A stretch of 6,257 nucleotides of DNA from Chloroflexota bacterium. GTDB lineage: Bacteria; Chloroflexota; Anaerolineae; Anaerolineales; DRMV01. The stretch spans positions 1-6,257 of the forward strand of contig JAADEN010000188.1 of the NCBI GenBank assembly GCA_013153375.1, written 5' to 3'. The notes beneath the pieces are model-generated. The model ran no database searches and was not told the DNA's origin. It saw nothing but the letters and a program-made list of their open reading frames with translations. Both the position numbers and the translations under genes were made by a program. How positions within the stretch are numbered: the stretch's first letter is position 1; every line of letters starts with the position of its first letter. Below, piece by piece: positions 5,633 through 6,257 of this stretch.

Positions 5633-6257
5633 ATGAACGACTCCTTTCTTTACAACAACCCCTTCGTCTGGTATCCCACGCCCGAATATGTGGACCGCGC
5701 CCACCTGACCCGCTTCATGCGCCGCCACAACATCCCCGACTACGACACCCTGATGCAACGCTCCACCGACGACATCGCCTGGTTCACCGAGGCCGTGCTC
5801 GATTATCTGGGCATCGAGTTCTACGAGCCTTATACCCAAATCGTGGACCTGAGCCGCGGCCCGCAATGGCCCCGCTGGTGCGTGGGCGGCAAGATGAACA
5901 TCGTGCACAACTTGCTCGACAAGTACATGGGCACCGAGACCGAGCACCGGCCCGCGCTCATCTGGGAGGGCGAGGAGGGCGCGACCCGCACCATGACCTA
6001 CGGCGAACTGGCCCGCGAGGTCAACCGGGCCGCGAACGCGCTGCGCAGCCTGGGCCTGGGCAAGGGCGACGCGATCGGCCTCTACATGCCCATGACGCCC
6101 GAAATCGTCATCGCGCTCTTGGCCATCGCCAAGATCGGCGGCGTCATCCTGCCCTTGTTCTCGGGCTACGGCGTGGACGCGGTGGTCACCCGGCTCAAGG
6201 ACGCGGACGCGAAGGCCCTCTTCGTCGCGGACGGGTTCTACCGCCGGGGCAAGGTGG
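5633..6257 (+). CDS. Acetyl-CoA-synthetase-like AMP-forming acyl-CoA ligase (3' end outside window)
   Basis: The first 208 residues of an adenylate-forming enzyme are present, and the frame stays open to the window edge. Such enzymes activate a carboxylic acid with ATP to an acyl-adenylate and transfer it to CoA in the cytoplasm. The N-terminal region resembles the ACS N-terminal domain: 'DDIAWFTEAV' (46-55), then 'WPRWCVGGKMNIVHNLLDKY' (79-98), comparable to the 'WF.GG.LN...N..D' pattern of acetyl-CoA synthetases. Next comes the start of the AMP-binding domain, with 'TYGELAREVNRAANAL' (122-137), 'GKGDAIGLYMPMTPE' (143-157) and 'ALLAIAKIGGVILPLFSGYG' (161-180). The ATP-binding P-loop and CoA-binding motifs lie beyond the window, so catalytic integrity and acyl substrate (acetate, propionate or other) cannot be judged. 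The start ATG is supported by GGAGG at 5621. The gene is divergent from the transporter operon with its own -10 box. Confidence 0.92.
   Translation, partial: MNDSFLYNNPFVWYPTPEYVDRAHLTRFMRRHNIPDYDTLMQRSTDDIAWFTEAVLDYLGIEFYEPYTQIVDLSRGPQWPRWCVGGKMNIVHNLLDKYMGTETEHRPALIWEGEEGATRTMTYGELAREVNRAANALRSLGLGKGDAIGLYMPMTPEIVIALLAIAKIGGVILPLFSGYGVDAVVTRLKDADAKALFVADGFYRRGKV

Noticed and set aside
5435..5947. N-terminal extension of the binding protein to 5947
   Set aside because: The ATG at 5434 has a strong ribosome-binding site and begins an ideal lipoprotein signal peptide. The extension crosses both promoters and the divergent synthetase gene.

Overview
The window is a high-GC, densely coded bacterial chromosomal segment. 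It holds three complete and two window-truncated genes, and no RNA genes, CRISPR arrays or insertion sequences that I can recognise. Gene content fits a Chloroflexota (Anaerolineae-like) genome: a long extracellular DUF11-repeat protein ending in a sortase domain, an amino-acid ABC transporter with a lipoprotein binding protein, a stand-alone biotin carboxylase, strong GGAGG ribosome-binding sites and -10 boxes close to TATAAT. The phylum assignment is inference from protein character, not a search.

Layout. Bases 1-2039 (+) are the 3' part of a secreted or surface protein made of DUF11-type beta-sandwich repeats, followed by an LPETG motif and a C-terminal sortase domain with an apparently intact His/Cys/Arg triad. 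A strong intrinsic terminator (2061-2096) ends it. Converging on it from the right is a minus-strand cluster, read 5434 to 2125: a polar-amino-acid-type solute-binding lipoprotein, an inner-membrane permease of the His/Glu/Gln/Arg family, and a biotin carboxylase whose ATG overlaps the permease stop (ATGA). A 10-bp hairpin lies between the binding-protein gene and the permease gene. Divergent from the cluster, after a 198-bp intergenic region with one promoter-like -10 box on each strand, the N-terminal third of an acetyl-CoA-synthetase-like AMP-forming ligase begins at 5633 (+) and runs off the window.

How the genes may work together. The binding protein and permease should form an amino-acid importer, but no ATPase gene is present, so it must lie elsewhere. 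The biotin carboxylase has no biotin-carrier domain and no carboxyltransferase beside it, so it must also work with partners outside the window. The acyl-CoA synthetase and biotin carboxylase both belong to acyl-CoA metabolism, but nothing here shows a shared pathway.

I see no clear evidence of a wholly new system. The most notable points are the LPETG motif located directly before a sortase domain in the same polypeptide, the unusual permease-biotin carboxylase coupling without an ATPase, and small inverted repeats that could cover the Shine-Dalgarno sites of both divergent transcripts.
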